64,000 nucleotides of DNA from Pyricularia pennisetigena (taxonomy: Eukaryota > Ascomycota > Sordariomycetes > Magnaporthales > Pyriculariaceae), in NCBI RefSeq assembly GCF_004337985.1, contig NC_043741.1, positions 136,747-200,746 on the forward strand, written 5' to 3'. A program made the position numbers and the translations under genes. Below are positions 63,874-64,000 of this stretch, piece by piece (position 1 is the first letter of the stretch; each line of letters starts with the position of its first letter). The notes under the pieces were generated by a model. The model was not told the DNA's origin, made no database searches, and worked only from the letters and a program-made list of their open reading frames with translations.

Positions 63874-64000
63874 TCTTGATATTTTTTTCCTACTTTTTTC
63901 TTCCGAACGCAGTATCTATAAGCTAGACATAATTTTCCGATATTCCCAATCAGGAGTGCTGCATAAATGGGCAAAATGCTATAGCGTGCATATGGTTAAA
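63874..64000. other. 5S 3' flank to window end
   Basis: T-rich terminator region, then AT-rich DNA. No gene seen. Confidence 0.5.

Noticed and set aside
1..64000. CRISPR arrays, bacterial operons or phage genes
   Set aside because: None seen. Introns, 5S rRNA type and gene families are fungal.

Overview
The window looks like nuclear DNA of a filamentous ascomycete, most likely a Sordariomycete. Genes are split by short introns (about 75-130 nt) with GTRAGT-type donors, CTRAC branch points and YAG acceptors. Coding DNA is GC-rich, intergenic DNA is AT-richer with many poly-T/poly-A tracts, and a single 5S rRNA gene sits alone among protein genes. CFEM and rhodopsin-like receptors, cutinases, a GH55 glucanase and small secreted cysteine-rich proteins suggest a plant-associated or saprotrophic fungus. 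I do not name a species.

Layout. 0-21.5 kb is GC-rich and mostly ordinary: the end of a STAND-like gene, a secreted mucin-like protein with a 6-Cys head, a cutinase fused to collagen-like and Gly-rich repeats, a ZIP zinc transporter (3 exons), an 844-aa protein of unknown function, a DHA2-type MFS exporter (2 exons) and a small single-pass membrane protein. 21.5-45 kb is a gene-poor, AT-richer accessory block. It holds three candidate small secreted proteins (two of them visible only after splicing), a GH55 glucanase, a compact second cutinase, a hAT-like MITE and several decayed coding relics, two with in-frame stops. 45-64 kb is gene-dense again: a CFEM receptor (7 exons), an ACS-type MFS transporter (3 exons), a RidA protein (3 exons), an alpha/beta hydrolase, a D-serine dehydratase-like PLP enzyme, an SDR, a second rhodopsin-like receptor, a TPR/SET protein and a 5S rRNA gene.

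How genes may work together. (1) The secreted set (two cutinases, GH55 glucanase, mucin, small Cys-rich proteins) and the two receptors fit surface contact and polymer breakdown. (2) From 48.4 to 57.8 kb, transporter, RidA, hydrolase, D-serine dehydratase and SDR form two divergent pairs plus one partner. Serine dehydratases release 2-aminoacrylate, the compound RidA removes, so this may be a small D-amino-acid catabolic cluster. That grouping is my inference. All intron/exon models are read by eye from splice signals and frame continuity.
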